A stretch of DNA of 53,305 bases from Fulvimarina sp. (lineage in GTDB: Bacteria; Pseudomonadota; Alphaproteobacteria; Rhizobiales; Rhizobiaceae). This document shows, piece by piece, positions 8,701 to 17,043 of the stretch (position 1 is its first letter; each line of letters begins with the position of its first letter). Position numbers and translations under genes: made by a program. The stretch is from contig PACL01000097.1 in assembly GCA_002700095.1 (NCBI GenBank), forward strand, positions 1 to 53,305, written 5' to 3'. Under the pieces are notes generated by a model. That model saw only the letters and a program-made list of their open reading frames with translations, did not search any database and was not told where the DNA came from.

Positions 8701-9282
8701 TCAGTGCTGGTGCCCGGCGTGGCTGTGCTGGGTGGCGTCGGCGGCCTCGACCTGGACATGCATCTCCAGATGGCCGGTGTCGAATTCGAATTCGACCTCC
8801 AGTTCGTCGCCCTTGTTCAGGGGCTGCTCCAGACCGCCGAGCCGGATCGCCAGGCCCTTCGGCTGCAGGGCGAGCTTTCGCCCGGGCTTGACCGAGACGA
8901 AGGGCAAATAGACGTAGGTCGGCTCGCCGTCCTTCAGCTGGAAGCCGACGAGTTCGGCCGTCTTCGCCGCCGCGCTTTCGGCGCCTTCGAGCTTCACCTC
9001 GGCTTCGCCCTTGTTCTCGATCGTCACGAAGACCAGCGCGGTGCCCTCGCCGGTCGCCCGCGTCCAGGCGTGCAGGGCCCGGACGCCCTCGATCTCGGCG
9101 AGATGATGGGCCTCCTCCTCCGCGTGGTCGTGATGCCCCGCCTCGTTGTGGCCCGTCTCGTCACGGTCTTCCTCGTGATGGGCTCCGGCCTGATCGCCAT
9201 GCTGCCCGTGAGCGTCGTGGGCAAGGCCTGGCGCGGCGAGAGCGACGACGAGGGCAAGGGCGGCGGAGGTGGTTCTGATCAT
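8701..9282 (-). CDS. His-rich periplasmic metal-binding protein (PA4063-like)
   Basis: A 193-residue exported protein. A signal peptide (MIRTTSAALALVVALAAPGLA) is followed by a His/Asp/Glu-rich stretch of about 40 residues (HDAHGQHGD, HHEEDRDE, HHDHAEEEAHH), then a beta-sandwich-like domain related to PCu(A)C/DUF461 proteins ending GHLEMHVQVE, and a His-rich tail (QHSHAGHQH). It is the last gene of the four-gene ABC operon, 35 bp after the permease. In Pseudomonas aeruginosa the similar PA4063 binds zinc and belongs to a Zur-controlled import operon. By analogy this protein probably captures Zn(II) in the periplasm; copper is an alternative because the PCu(A)C fold also binds Cu(I). Confidence 0.75.
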   Translation of the reverse strand: MIRTTSAALALVVALAAPGLAHDAHGQHGDQAGAHHEEDRDETGHNEAGHHDHAEEEAHHLAEIEGVRALHAWTRATGEGTALVFVTIENKGEAEVKLEGAESAAAKTAELVGFQLKDGEPTYVYLPFVSVKPGRKLALQPKGLAIRLGGLEQPLNKGDELEVEFEFDTGHLEMHVQVEAADATQHSHAGHQH

Positions 9283-9317
9283 CGGGAAGTCTCCGGAGAC
9301 GGGTGGACCAAGGCGGT

Positions 9318-10643
9318 TCAGGATCGAAGGTCGGTAATGACATCGCGCGACAGGGCGGCGAAGGCGGGAAGCAGCGCGATGAGGACGGTCAGGCTGACGA
9401 AGCCGGCGACGAGATGGAACTCCGGCCAGCCAAGGCTCGCCTCGACCAGGATGTCGGTGCGCGCGGTGACGATGCGCGAGATGATTCCGACGGCGGCGAG
9501 GCCGACACCAATGCCGAGGACGGCGCCGGCGCCGATCAGCGTCGCGGCATAGGTCCAGACGACGGAAAAGACGAAGCGGTCCGGCGCGCCCAGCGCCCGC
9601 AACAGGGCGAGGCGCCGGGCATAGAGCCGGATCAGCACCGCGAGGCCGGCAAGGACCCCCGCGGCCACCAGCAGCTGGGTGACCACCGCCATCACCGACA
9701 TCACCTGCCGCACGTCGCCGAGGAGGCCGTGGAGCTGGGAAAGCACGGCGCCGGGGAAGAAGGCCATGGTGCGTTCGGTGGTGAATTCGGAGCGCAGGGC
9801 ATAGTTCGCCCAGAGCTGGTCGGCCCGCACCAGGATCGCCGGGGTTCCAGGGAAATAGTCCGGGTCGAAGGGCGGCCCGATCTGCCCGTCCCGCTCCGGC
9901 CGATGGCCGAGCGGCAGGCCGTGGACCTTCCAGACGCTCTCGACCGGCACGAGGATCGCCTTGTCCCAGGGATTGCCGGTCGGCGCCATCCGGCCGACGA
10001 CGCGCAGCGACACGCCGTCATGGGCGTGTTCCTCCGCGCCGTCGCCGACGCCGTGGGAGGGGGTGAAGCTGTCGCCGACGTCGAGGGGAACCCGGGCGCC
10101 GACCACGGCCTCGTCCACCGCCTGGAACATCCTGCCGTCGGTGAGATCGCCGGACAGATGGGTGACGAAGGCCGCCGTCGTACCGATCACCGAGGATTCG
10201 CGGTATGAATCCCCGTAGGCGATGGGGGCGGCGAGCGCGACGTTCTCGTTGGAGGCGATCGCGTCATAGGTCGCACCGTCGATCAGCGGCACGTCGACCG
10301 GCTGCAGATAGACCGTGGCGAGCATCATCTGCACCTCCGAGCCGGGCGCGGTGACGACGAGGTCGAACTTCTCCGCCGCCCGCGCGGTGCCCTTGCGGAT
10401 GCCGCGCTCCTGGGCGATCAGCCCGACGCCGAGGCCGACCGAGACGGCGATGAGCAGGACGAACAACGCATTGGTCCAGCGATAGCGCCAGATCATCGCC
10501 CGGACGAGCGAGAACGGCCGGTAGGACCAGACGACCGCCACCCCGGCGAGGATCGCCGGCAGCAGCAGGAAGACGAACCAGAGCGCATCCTGCGCGACGA
10601 CGGGCAGCCCATACCAGAACTCGGACCAGAACTCGGGAACCAC
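9318..10643 (-). CDS. FtsX/MacB-like ABC transporter permease of zinc-type operon (PA4065-like)
   Basis: A 441-residue membrane protein with two N-terminal hydrophobic segments, a large periplasmic domain (about residues 75-310) and three C-terminal helices: the MacB-type core plus FtsX arrangement. The periplasmic domain contains a His-rich loop (EEHAHDG) unusual for lipoprotein exporters. The RLALLRALGAP segment in the cytoplasmic loop is the FtsX coupling motif. It lies 28 bp after the ATPase gene and before the His-rich protein gene. Relatives include PA4065 of P. aeruginosa, in a cluster linked with zinc uptake. MacB-fold permeases normally act by mechanotransmission rather than as import channels, so how it would help import is unclear. 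Confidence 0.75.
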   Translation of the reverse strand: MVPEFWSEFWYGLPVVAQDALWFVFLLLPAILAGVAVVWSYRPFSLVRAMIWRYRWTNALFVLLIAVSVGLGVGLIAQERGIRKGTARAAEKFDLVVTAPGSEVQMMLATVYLQPVDVPLIDGATYDAIASNENVALAAPIAYGDSYRESSVIGTTAAFVTHLSGDLTDGRMFQAVDEAVVGARVPLDVGDSFTPSHGVGDGAEEHAHDGVSLRVVGRMAPTGNPWDKAILVPVESVWKVHGLPLGHRPERDGQIGPPFDPDYFPGTPAILVRADQLWANYALRSEFTTERTMAFFPGAVLSQLHGLLGDVRQVMSVMAVVTQLLVAAGVLAGLAVLIRLYARRLALLRALGAPDRFVFSVVWTYAATLIGAGAVLGIGVGLAAVGIISRIVTARTDILVEASLGWPEFHLVAGFVSLTVLIALLPAFAALSRDVITDLRS

Positions 10644-10671
10644 GCTGGGCCTCTTGCAGCGGCAGGAAACT

Positions 10672-11340
10672 TCAGACGAGCGGGCGCCCGTCGACGACGT
10701 CGATCACAAGGTCCATGCGGGCATGCAGCGCCGCGTCATGGCTGACGGCGATGAGCGTGCGGCCGGTCTCGGACGACAGCGCCGCCAGATCGTCGATCAG
10801 CAGGTCGGCCGACGCCCGGTCGAGGCTTGCCGTAGGCTCGTCGGCGAGGATGATGGCGGGATCGTTGGCGAGCGCCCTTGCGACCGCGACGCGCTGGCGC
10901 TCGCCGCCGGAAAAGCTGTCGACCCGGCGGCCGCCGAGCGTGTCGAGACCGAGCCTCGCCAGTCCGGCCCGGGCGCTCTCCACGATCCGGCGCCGGGAGG
11001 AGCGCTTCGCATAGCGGGCGGCGATCGCCGCATTGCCGAGGGAGGAAAGCTCCTCGAAGAGGAGGAAGTCCTGGAACACCAGCCCGACATTCTCCCGGCG
11101 AAAGCGGGCGCGCTCGGCCGCTCCCATGTCCGAGACGAGGTGCTTGCCCCAGGCGACGGTCCCGCTCGCCGGCTTCAGGAGACCGGCGACGGCGAATAGC
11201 AGCGTCGACTTGCCTGCGCCGGAAGGGCCCCGGATGCCGATCCTCGAACCCGCCGGAATGTCGAGCCGCTCGACGGTGAGGAGAGAGCGGCCCTCGCGGG
11301 TCTTAACGACGAGGTCACGGATCGTCAGATCGAGGGACAC
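10672..11340 (-). CDS. ABC transporter ATP-binding protein (PA4064/LolD-like)
   Basis: A 222-residue ATPase with Walker A GPSGAGKS, signature FSGGERQRVAVARAL, Walker B IILADEPTASLD and the switch His in AVSHDAAL. It groups with LolD/MacB ATPases, fitting the FtsX-type permease next to it. A GTG at 11340 is preferred as start (VSLDLTIRDLVVK): GAGGCGAGG stands just before it and it lies 10 bp after the stop of the upstream gene. The frame is open to an ATG at 11418, which would overlap that gene by 68 bp. It is the second gene of the four-gene operon. Confidence 0.85.
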   Translation of the reverse strand: MSLDLTIRDLVVKTREGRSLLTVERLDIPAGSRIGIRGPSGAGKSTLLFAVAGLLKPASGTVAWGKHLVSDMGAAERARFRRENVGLVFQDFLLFEELSSLGNAAIAARYAKRSSRRRIVESARAGLARLGLDTLGGRRVDSFSGGERQRVAVARALANDPAIILADEPTASLDRASADLLIDDLAALSSETGRTLIAVSHDAALHARMDLVIDVVDGRPLV

Positions 11341-11350
11341 CCGCCTCGCC

Positions 11351-11788
11351 TCAGCTTCGCTCGTAGACGGCGCCCGCAAGGCGCACCCGGCTGACGAAAC
11401 CGAGTTCGGGATCCTCATAGGTGCCGAGCTCGAGCTTGCCGCTCGTGACGATCTTCACGTTGAACGGCACCGTGTCGATGGTGCGGCTCGTATAGACCGC
11501 GAGGATGTCGTCCGGCCATTGCGCCTCGGTCTCGCAGAACGGGCAGACGGCCATCGGCCGCTTGGTGAGGACGAAGAAGGTGGATTCCGCCTTCAGCGGC
11601 GGCGCCATGAAGCCCTCGACGGCGATGCGTTCGCCCTCCCTCTCCTTTGCATAGTCGGAGAAGGTGAGGTCCTTGTTGTAGAGATCGCGCATGCGCACCG
11701 GGCCGTCTGCGGCCTCAGCCTCGGCCCCAACAAGATGGGGAACCAGGAGCGTGGCCGCCGAGGCCACCAGAAACTGACGTCGCTGCAT
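11351..11788 (-). CDS. Tat-type exported protein, first gene of the zinc-type ABC operon (PA4066-like)
   Basis: A 145-residue protein with a twin-arginine-like leader (MQRRQFLVASAATLLVPHLV). The mature part contains a CPFC motif in MAVCPFCETEAQWPDD and beta-rich sequence around VEGFMAPPLKAE, as in the DUF3299-like proteins encoded beside this class of ABC transporter. The CxxC pair could bind metal or be redox-active. AGAGGAG precedes the ATG at 11788. It heads the operon with ATPase, permease and His-rich protein downstream. Function is unknown; the association with the other three genes is the strongest clue. Confidence 0.7.
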   Translation of the reverse strand: MQRRQFLVASAATLLVPHLVGAEAEAADGPVRMRDLYNKDLTFSDYAKEREGERIAVEGFMAPPLKAESTFFVLTKRPMAVCPFCETEAQWPDDILAVYTSRTIDTVPFNVKIVTSGKLELGTYEDPELGFVSRVRLAGAVYERS

Positions 11789-11849
11789 CGCTCGTCTCCT
11801 CTGTCGCTGTCGTCAACGCGTCGTGACGATCGGGAATCTGCGCCGAAGA

Positions 11850-11885
11850 TCAAAAACGGGAAAGACCCGGCACGGCGGCCGGGTC
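11850..11885 (-). terminator. Intrinsic terminator of phoA
   Basis: On the minus strand an 8-bp GC-rich stem (GACCCGGC with GCCGGGTC, 11864-11885, 6-nt loop) is followed by CTTTCCCGTTTTTG. It lies 25 bp past the phoA stop and before the ABC operon, which therefore needs its own promoter. Confidence 0.75.
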
Positions 11886-11909
11886 CCTCCGATGATGTTT
11901 CGCAGCGCC

Positions 11910-13487
11910 TCAGTTGGCGGTGCCGGCCGCAGCCGGGGTGGCTTCCATGGCACCGCCGGTGGAGGCCGCGGCGTCCTCGGCATGAACCGCCTTGTTCATG
12001 ACGTGGAAGATGTAATTCTGCTCGACGGTGCCGTCGAACAGGTGCGACCAGGGGCCCTTGGCATAGATCGCAACGTCGGTGCCGGCATGGGTTTCCGAGG
12101 TCATCGGGATCAGCGCCTGCTGCAGATATTCCTTGTCCATCGCCTCTTCGTTGCTGACGTCGTCGCGCGAACCGGAGAAGGTCTTGTCTTCCTGTTCCTT
12201 CAGCACCGAGCCGGCGCCGTTCAGGTAGCCGATGACGGTGTAGGGCTTGCCGTCGGCCGCCATGTTCGGCTCGGCGGCATGCTTGTAGTTGCCGCCGGCG
12301 GTTTTGGTGTTGACGTCGTAGCACAGGCCCAGGATCGGCGAGCCGCGGCCGCAATAGCCGTTGAGGGCGATGGCATGCTCGTGGTCGGCGGTGACGATGA
12401 TGAGGGTGTCCTCGTCATTGGTCAGCTCGTCGGCCATGGCGACGGCCTTGGCGAAGGCGACGCCGTCGGTGACGACGCGGTAGGCGTTGCCGTCATGGTT
12501 GGCGTGATCGACGCGGCCGGCCTCGATTTCCAGATAGTAGCCGTTCTCGTTCTTGGAGAGATACTCGATCGCCGCCTTGGTCATGTCGGCGAGCGAGGGC
12601 TCGTCGGCGTCGGTCCGGTCGGCCTCGTACTTCATGTGGCTACCCTCGAAGAGAGCGAGCACCGGCTTGTCGGACGCAAGATCGAGGCCGCTGAAGGTCT
12701 CGGTGTTCCAGGCGTACTGCGCCCCGGCCTCAGTCGCCTCGTCGATGAGGTTCTTGCCGTCGGCGCGCTTGCCCTTGGTGCCTTCCTGCTCGGCGAGGGT
12801 CGTGTCCGCGCCGACGAACATGCCGCGACCGCCGCCCATGGCGAGATCGATGACGCCGGCCTTCATCTGGTCGACGAGCTGCGAGGCGATGTCCTTCTGC
12901 GTGGTGCAGCCTTCCGGAACCGCATCTTCCCAGTCGCGGGCGGCGGTCTTGGCGTAGACGGCGGCCGGCGTCGCATGGGTGATGCGGGCGGTGGAGATGA
13001 TGCCGACCGACTTGTCGCTCTCGCTGACGATCTCGGCGAAGGTCTTGAGCTGGTTGCCCTCGACCGAGGCGCAATCCTCGAAGACGCCGTTCTCGCTGAG
13101 GTTGATGGTGTTGAACAGCTGCTTCACGCCCGTGTTCATCGCGCCGGCGGTCGGCGCGGAGTCCGGGGTCTGGGCATTGATGTTATAGGTCTTGGCGAGG
13201 GCGAGATGCGGGAACGCCTCATAGGGCAGGACGTAGTCGTCGCCCATGCCGCCTTCCTGCTGGCCCATGAACAGGCGCGTCGCATAGTTGGTGGTGACGC
13301 CGTTGCCGTCGGCGACCAGCAGAATGACGTTCTTGGCGCGCTTGGTGTTGGGCTGGCGCGCCATGATCTCGTTGATCTTCGCCTGAGCGTCGGTGAACCA
13401 CGGGCTGTTCGCCTGCGGCAGGGAATCCTGCGCGGCGGCAGCGGTGGCAACGAGCGCGGCGACGCTTGCGAGCAGCAGTTTCTTCAT
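11910..13487 (-). CDS. phoA: Secreted alkaline phosphatase PhoA
   Basis: A 525-residue periplasmic phosphomonoesterase of the zinc/magnesium alkaline phosphatase superfamily. A Sec signal (MKKLLLASVAALVATAAAAQ) precedes the mature enzyme. Asp60 in LLVADGNG and Ser110 in TPDSAPTAGAM correspond to the metal-binding Asp and the nucleophilic Ser. Later metal-ligand segments include EAGRVDHANHDGN, VTADHEHA and TSETHAGTD. The ATG at 13487 has AGGAGAGG upstream; a longer in-frame extension to 14126 is antisense to phoX and rejected. A PHO-box-like repeat at 13553-13570 suggests PhoB control. The C-terminus is Ala/Thr-rich low-complexity sequence. It releases phosphate from organic esters outside the cytoplasm. 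Confidence 0.92.
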   Translation of the reverse strand: MKKLLLASVAALVATAAAAQDSLPQANSPWFTDAQAKINEIMARQPNTKRAKNVILLVADGNGVTTNYATRLFMGQQEGGMGDDYVLPYEAFPHLALAKTYNINAQTPDSAPTAGAMNTGVKQLFNTINLSENGVFEDCASVEGNQLKTFAEIVSESDKSVGIISTARITHATPAAVYAKTAARDWEDAVPEGCTTQKDIASQLVDQMKAGVIDLAMGGGRGMFVGADTTLAEQEGTKGKRADGKNLIDEATEAGAQYAWNTETFSGLDLASDKPVLALFEGSHMKYEADRTDADEPSLADMTKAAIEYLSKNENGYYLEIEAGRVDHANHDGNAYRVVTDGVAFAKAVAMADELTNDEDTLIIVTADHEHAIALNGYCGRGSPILGLCYDVNTKTAGGNYKHAAEPNMAADGKPYTVIGYLNGAGSVLKEQEDKTFSGSRDDVSNEEAMDKEYLQQALIPMTSETHAGTDVAIYAKGPWSHLFDGTVEQNYIFHVMNKAVHAEDAAASTGGAMEATPAAAGTAN

Positions 13488-13552
13488 TTTTGGGAGCCTC
13501 TCCTGTCGAGGGGCAACCGCGCCCCTCCCCGGCATCCCTGTAGCGACGCCAG

Positions 13553-13570
13553 ATGACAGGAATGTAATGC
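13553..13570 (-). promoter_or_regulatory. PHO-box-like repeat upstream of phoA
   Basis: On the minus strand GCATTACATTCCTGTCAT reads as two 7-mers 11 bp apart; the second (CTGTCAT) equals the PhoB half-site consensus and the first shares the TTAC half. It lies 66 bp before the phoA ATG. Confidence 0.55.
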
Positions 13571-13661
13571 TCGGCCGCTCCCGGACGGCGCCATTGCCGC
13601 ACCGCCGGGTTGGCTGCCTTGTTGCGAGGCTTCCTGGGCCGCGTTCTTCGGGCCGCGTCCT

Positions 13662-13681
13662 CCGGGCCGCCGGTGCGGCCC
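13662..13681 (-). terminator. Hairpin after phoX
   Basis: A perfect 8-bp stem (CGGGCCGC with GCGGCCCG, 4-nt loop) starts 18 bp past the phoX stop. No T-run follows; the adjacent bases 13631-13669 repeat GGGCCGC three times. It separates phoX from the separately promoted phoA. Confidence 0.45.
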
Positions 13682-13698
13682 GAAGCGCTAGCGCGGCG

Positions 13699-15678
13699 TC
13701 AGACGCCGATCTTGCCGCCGCCCTGCTTGGTGATCGCGACGACCGCCGGACGCACCGGCATGGCGTCGTTGAAATCCGGCCAGCGGGTGGAGAGGTCCTC
13801 GTAATAGGAGGCCCTGCCGAAGCCTTCCCAGTCGTCGCCGCCGTCGCCCGGATGCTGGACCGCGACGAAGAAGGTGGTGAGATCCGGTGTCGGCAGCGGG
13901 CCGCACATCTCGGCGCCGACCGGCACGCGGAAGAACAGCTTCGAGGTCGGCCGCTCGCCCTCGGTGTCGACGGCCCACAGGCCGTCGGTCCGGCCGGTCG
14001 CCTTCGGCGAATTGCCGTCGGTCGCCACCCACAGGCGTCCGTCGGAATCGACGGCGCAGTTGTCGGGCATGCCGAACCAGCCGTTCTTCGTGGTCTCGGT
14101 CGAGAAGGTCGCACCGACCTCGGCAACGGACGGATCGCCGCACTTCAGGAGGATCTCCCACCGGCCCGCGGTTGCCGCGAAGTCGCCGCCCTCCTCGTTG
14201 ATCTCGACGATGTGGCCGAATGCGTTGTCGACGCGGGGATTGGCGGCATTGGCCTCCTTGCGCCGGGTATTGTTGGTCAGCATCACGTAGACGCGGCCGT
14301 CGCCATGGGGCTCGATGTCCTCCGGACGATCCATCGGCGTCGCCTCGAGCAGGTCGGCGGCGCGGCGGGTCTCGATCAGCACGTCGGCCTGGCTCTGAAA
14401 GCCGTTCTCCGCGGTCAGCGGCCCTTCGCCGTGGGTCAGCGGCATCCAGGTGACGGTGCCGGCTTCGTCGAACCGCGCCACATAGAGCGTGCCGTCGTCG
14501 AGAAGGTTCATGTTGGCGGCGCGGTCGTCGGGATTGTAGGTGCCGGCGGTCACGAACTTGTAGACATAGTCGAAGCGCTCGTCGTCGCCGAGATAGAACA
14601 CGACACGACCGTCCTTGTTGACGATCGACTCGGCGCCCTCGTGCTTGAAGCGGCCGAGGGCGGTGCGCTTCTTCGGCACCGAATTCGGATCGGCGACATC
14701 GACCTCGACCACCCAGCCGAAGCGGTTCGGCTCGTTCGGCTCCTTGGCGACGTCGAACCGGTCGTGGAACTTGCCCCATTCGTAGGAGCCGTCCGGCACG
14801 CCGTAGCGCTTGTAGTTTTCGGCTTCCGCATGGCCCTCCGGCAATTCGCCGATGAAGTAGCCGTGGAAGTTCTCCTCGGCCATGATGTAGGTGCCCCAGG
14901 GCGTGACGCCGCCGGCGCAGTTGTTGATCGTGCCGAGAACCTTGGTGCCGGTCGCGTCGGCGGAGGTCTTGAGGCGGTCGTGGCCGGCGGCCGGGCCGGT
15001 CAGCTCCATCTCGGTCGTGGAGGTGATGCGGCGGTTGTTGGCGCCGTCGCGCACCACCTGCCACTTGCCACCCTCCTTGCGGATCTCGACGATGGTGCCG
15101 CCATGGGCTGCCATCTCGATGTCGACCCGCTTCCGGTCGGCCGGAGCCACCTCGACCTTGCCGTCGACGACCGTCACGATGCCCGGGAACATCAGATGTT
15201 CGTTGGTGTATTCGTGATTGACGACGAGCATGCCGTGCTCGGACGAGCCGTCGATCGGGACGAAGCCGACATAGTCGTTGTTGTAGCCGAACTGGAGGGC
15301 CTGGGCCTCCGGCGTCTGGTTCATCGGGTCAAAGTCCGGCGAGTCGGCGAACAGCGGGTCGCCCCAGCGCAGCAGGACGTCGGCGTCATAGCCTTCGGCG
15401 ACGTGATGGGTCTCGTCGACGCCCGCCTCGACCTCGGTGAAGGAGAATTTCGGGCCGGTCTGCGCCTTGGCCTTCTCGGCGGTCATCAGCGCCATCGGGC
15501 TGACCGTCGCGGCGATCGCCGTCGCAGCCAGCGAACCGCGCAGGAAGCCGCGGCGCGAGAAGCGCGCGGCGATGATCTCGCCCATCGTCCGGTTGCTGGT
15601 GGGGTTGAGGCCGTCCCCTTCGGCTTCCTCGAGCCGGCTCGTGCGGAAAACCTGCTGGTTCGATGTCTTGTCGTTCAT
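13699..15678 (-). CDS. phoX: PhoX-family alkaline phosphatase (DUF839), Tat-exported
   Basis: A 659-residue enzyme of the PhoX family, calcium/iron-dependent phosphatases exported folded by the Tat system. The twin-arginine motif SRRGFLRG is at residues 41-48 and a hydrophobic stretch follows to EKAKAQ. Family segments include VVNHEYTNEH, NNCAGGVTPWGTY, the late WFGMPDNCAVDSDGRLWVAT and the CGPLPTPD region. The ATG at 15678 gives a usual Tat leader; the frame extends upstream to 15816 but would run through a PHO box. Together with phoA downstream it provides two phosphatases with different metal needs under the same likely PhoB control. Confidence 0.92.
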   Translation of the reverse strand: MNDKTSNQQVFRTSRLEEAEGDGLNPTSNRTMGEIIAARFSRRGFLRGSLAATAIAATVSPMALMTAEKAKAQTGPKFSFTEVEAGVDETHHVAEGYDADVLLRWGDPLFADSPDFDPMNQTPEAQALQFGYNNDYVGFVPIDGSSEHGMLVVNHEYTNEHLMFPGIVTVVDGKVEVAPADRKRVDIEMAAHGGTIVEIRKEGGKWQVVRDGANNRRITSTTEMELTGPAAGHDRLKTSADATGTKVLGTINNCAGGVTPWGTYIMAEENFHGYFIGELPEGHAEAENYKRYGVPDGSYEWGKFHDRFDVAKEPNEPNRFGWVVEVDVADPNSVPKKRTALGRFKHEGAESIVNKDGRVVFYLGDDERFDYVYKFVTAGTYNPDDRAANMNLLDDGTLYVARFDEAGTVTWMPLTHGEGPLTAENGFQSQADVLIETRRAADLLEATPMDRPEDIEPHGDGRVYVMLTNNTRRKEANAANPRVDNAFGHIVEINEEGGDFAATAGRWEILLKCGDPSVAEVGATFSTETTKNGWFGMPDNCAVDSDGRLWVATDGNSPKATGRTDGLWAVDTEGERPTSKLFFRVPVGAEMCGPLPTPDLTTFFVAVQHPGDGGDDWEGFGRASYYEDLSTRWPDFNDAMPVRPAVVAITKQGGGKIGV

Positions 15679-15771
15679 CTCGTCTACCCCGTTGTCGAAA
15701 CGCGTTCGGCGCGGCCGGTTCGGTCCCGGCCGCATCAGATTCGAACGCTTCCAGAGTTTAGACGGTATAAC

Positions 15772-15789
15772 GTAACAGGACCGTGACAT
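15772..15789 (-). promoter_or_regulatory. PHO box upstream of phoX
   Basis: On the minus strand ATGTCACGGTCCTGTTAC is two 7-mers (ATGTCAC, CTGTTAC) separated by four bases, the PhoB 11-bp direct repeat design (consensus CTGTCAT). A -10-like TAAACT follows after 11 bp, the usual distance for a PhoB-dependent promoter. The ATG is 93 bp downstream. Confidence 0.65.
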
Positions 15790-15890
15790 TCCGGGCCCTC
15801 GCCGAACGCCCGGCAAATGCCGACGCGACGCCGCAAGGCATTGGCGGGGATGACAGATCTGTGATCACCCTGCCCGCGTCTCGCAGAACG

Positions 15891-16841
15891 TCAGCTGCCG
15901 CCGGGCGGCGAGACGCGCCGCGCCTTGCGCCGCTCGATGCCGAGCTGGTGCTCGCGCCAGATGATGAAGATCCCGGCCGACACGACGATCGCCGCGCCGA
16001 GGACCGTCGTCCAGGCCAGCGGATCGCCGAACAGGAACACCCCGATGGCGACGGCGAGGATCAGCGAGGTGTATTCGAAGGGAGCGATGGTCGAGGTGTC
16101 GGCGTAGCGGTAGCTGGCCGTCAGGAGCAGCTGGCCGACGCCGCCGAGGAGGCCGGCCGCGATCAGCACCGCCGCCTCGCGCGGCGCGGGAAGCACCCAG
16201 CCGAACGGCACCGACAGGAGCGCCAGGAGCGACGACGTCAGCGAGAAGTAGACGACGATCGTCGCGGTCTTTTCCTTCTTCACCAGCCGCCGGATCTGGA
16301 TCATCGCGACGGCGGCGAAGCAGGCCGAGCCGAGGGCGCCAAGGGCGCCCAGCGCTTCCGCGCCGCCGAGCCCTCCCGCCGACAGAAAACTGAGATTGGG
16401 CGCCGTGACCACGCAGACGCCGACGAGGCCGATCGCCACCGCCGTCCAGCGATAGGCCCGCACGACCTCTTTCAGAAAGATCGCCGCGAAGACCACCGTC
16501 AGGAGCGGTGCCGCATAGGAGATCGAGATCCATTCCGGATAGGGCAGCCGGGCCAGGGAATAGAAGGAGAGGATCATCGACGTGACGCCGACGACGCCGC
16601 GCAACAGGTGGCCCGGGACATCGTCGGTCACCAGCGAGCGGCGCAGGTCACCGAGCCAGGCGAGATAGATGATGACCGGGATGAGCGCGAAGAAGGAGCG
16701 GAAGAAGACGACCTCGCCGGGAGGGACCTCCTCCCCGACCGTCTTGATCAGGGTCTGCATCGCGACGAAAACGACGACCGAAATGCATTTCAGGCCGATC
16801 CCCACCGTGGGGTTCGGCTCGACCGGCGGCGACATCGCCAT
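15891..16841 (-). CDS. DMT-superfamily permease (two EamA domains)
   Basis: A 316-residue protein with ten predicted helices in two repeated EamA halves. The first half includes FFRSFFALIP and YPEWISISYAAPLLTVVFAAIFLKE, the second SYRYADTSTIAPFEYTSLILAV, both typical of RhaT/YdcZ-like carriers in Rhizobiales. The C-terminal tail is Arg/Lys-rich. ATGs at 16841 and 16835 are both possible starts. Substrates of this branch range from S-adenosylmethionine to amino acids, and none can be chosen here. It stands between phoX and a molybdenum hydroxylase gene, all on the minus strand. Confidence 0.85.
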   Translation of the reverse strand: MAMSPPVEPNPTVGIGLKCISVVVFVAMQTLIKTVGEEVPPGEVVFFRSFFALIPVIIYLAWLGDLRRSLVTDDVPGHLLRGVVGVTSMILSFYSLARLPYPEWISISYAAPLLTVVFAAIFLKEVVRAYRWTAVAIGLVGVCVVTAPNLSFLSAGGLGGAEALGALGALGSACFAAVAMIQIRRLVKKEKTATIVVYFSLTSSLLALLSVPFGWVLPAPREAAVLIAAGLLGGVGQLLLTASYRYADTSTIAPFEYTSLILAVAIGVFLFGDPLAWTTVLGAAIVVSAGIFIIWREHQLGIERRKARRVSPPGGS

Positions 16842-16989
16842 GGACTGTTCCTGCCCGCGAGCGTTCGGCCCGCCGGCACCTTGTTCTCGATCGGAAAGAC
16901 GCCGCCCGGCCGGACGTCTGGGACGACATCAGGGCGCCGGGCGAAATGAGAGTGCGGAATGAAACTGATGTGAAATGGTTACCATAGTG

Positions 16990-17028
16990 CTGACGCGCCG
17001 CCGAACTTCCTGCTCGGCGGCGCGTCAG
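16990..17028 (-). terminator. Long perfect hairpin after the CODH-like gene
   Basis: A perfect 15-bp stem (arms 16990-17004 and 17014-17028, 9-nt loop) begins 15 bp past the stop of the molybdenum hydroxylase gene. There is no clear T-run, but stem strength and position make it a terminator candidate. Confidence 0.6.
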
Positions 17029-17043
17029 GGCCGTTCAACTCGC

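Noticed and set aside
11789..11850. Possible Zur box before the zinc-type ABC operon
   Set aside because: No AT-rich palindrome resembling alphaproteobacterial Zur sites was found; the region is GC-rich.
13508..13527. GAGGGGC/GCCCCTC hairpin in the phoA leader
   Set aside because: A 7-bp stem near the ribosome binding site could regulate translation, but in DNA this rich in G and C it may well be chance.
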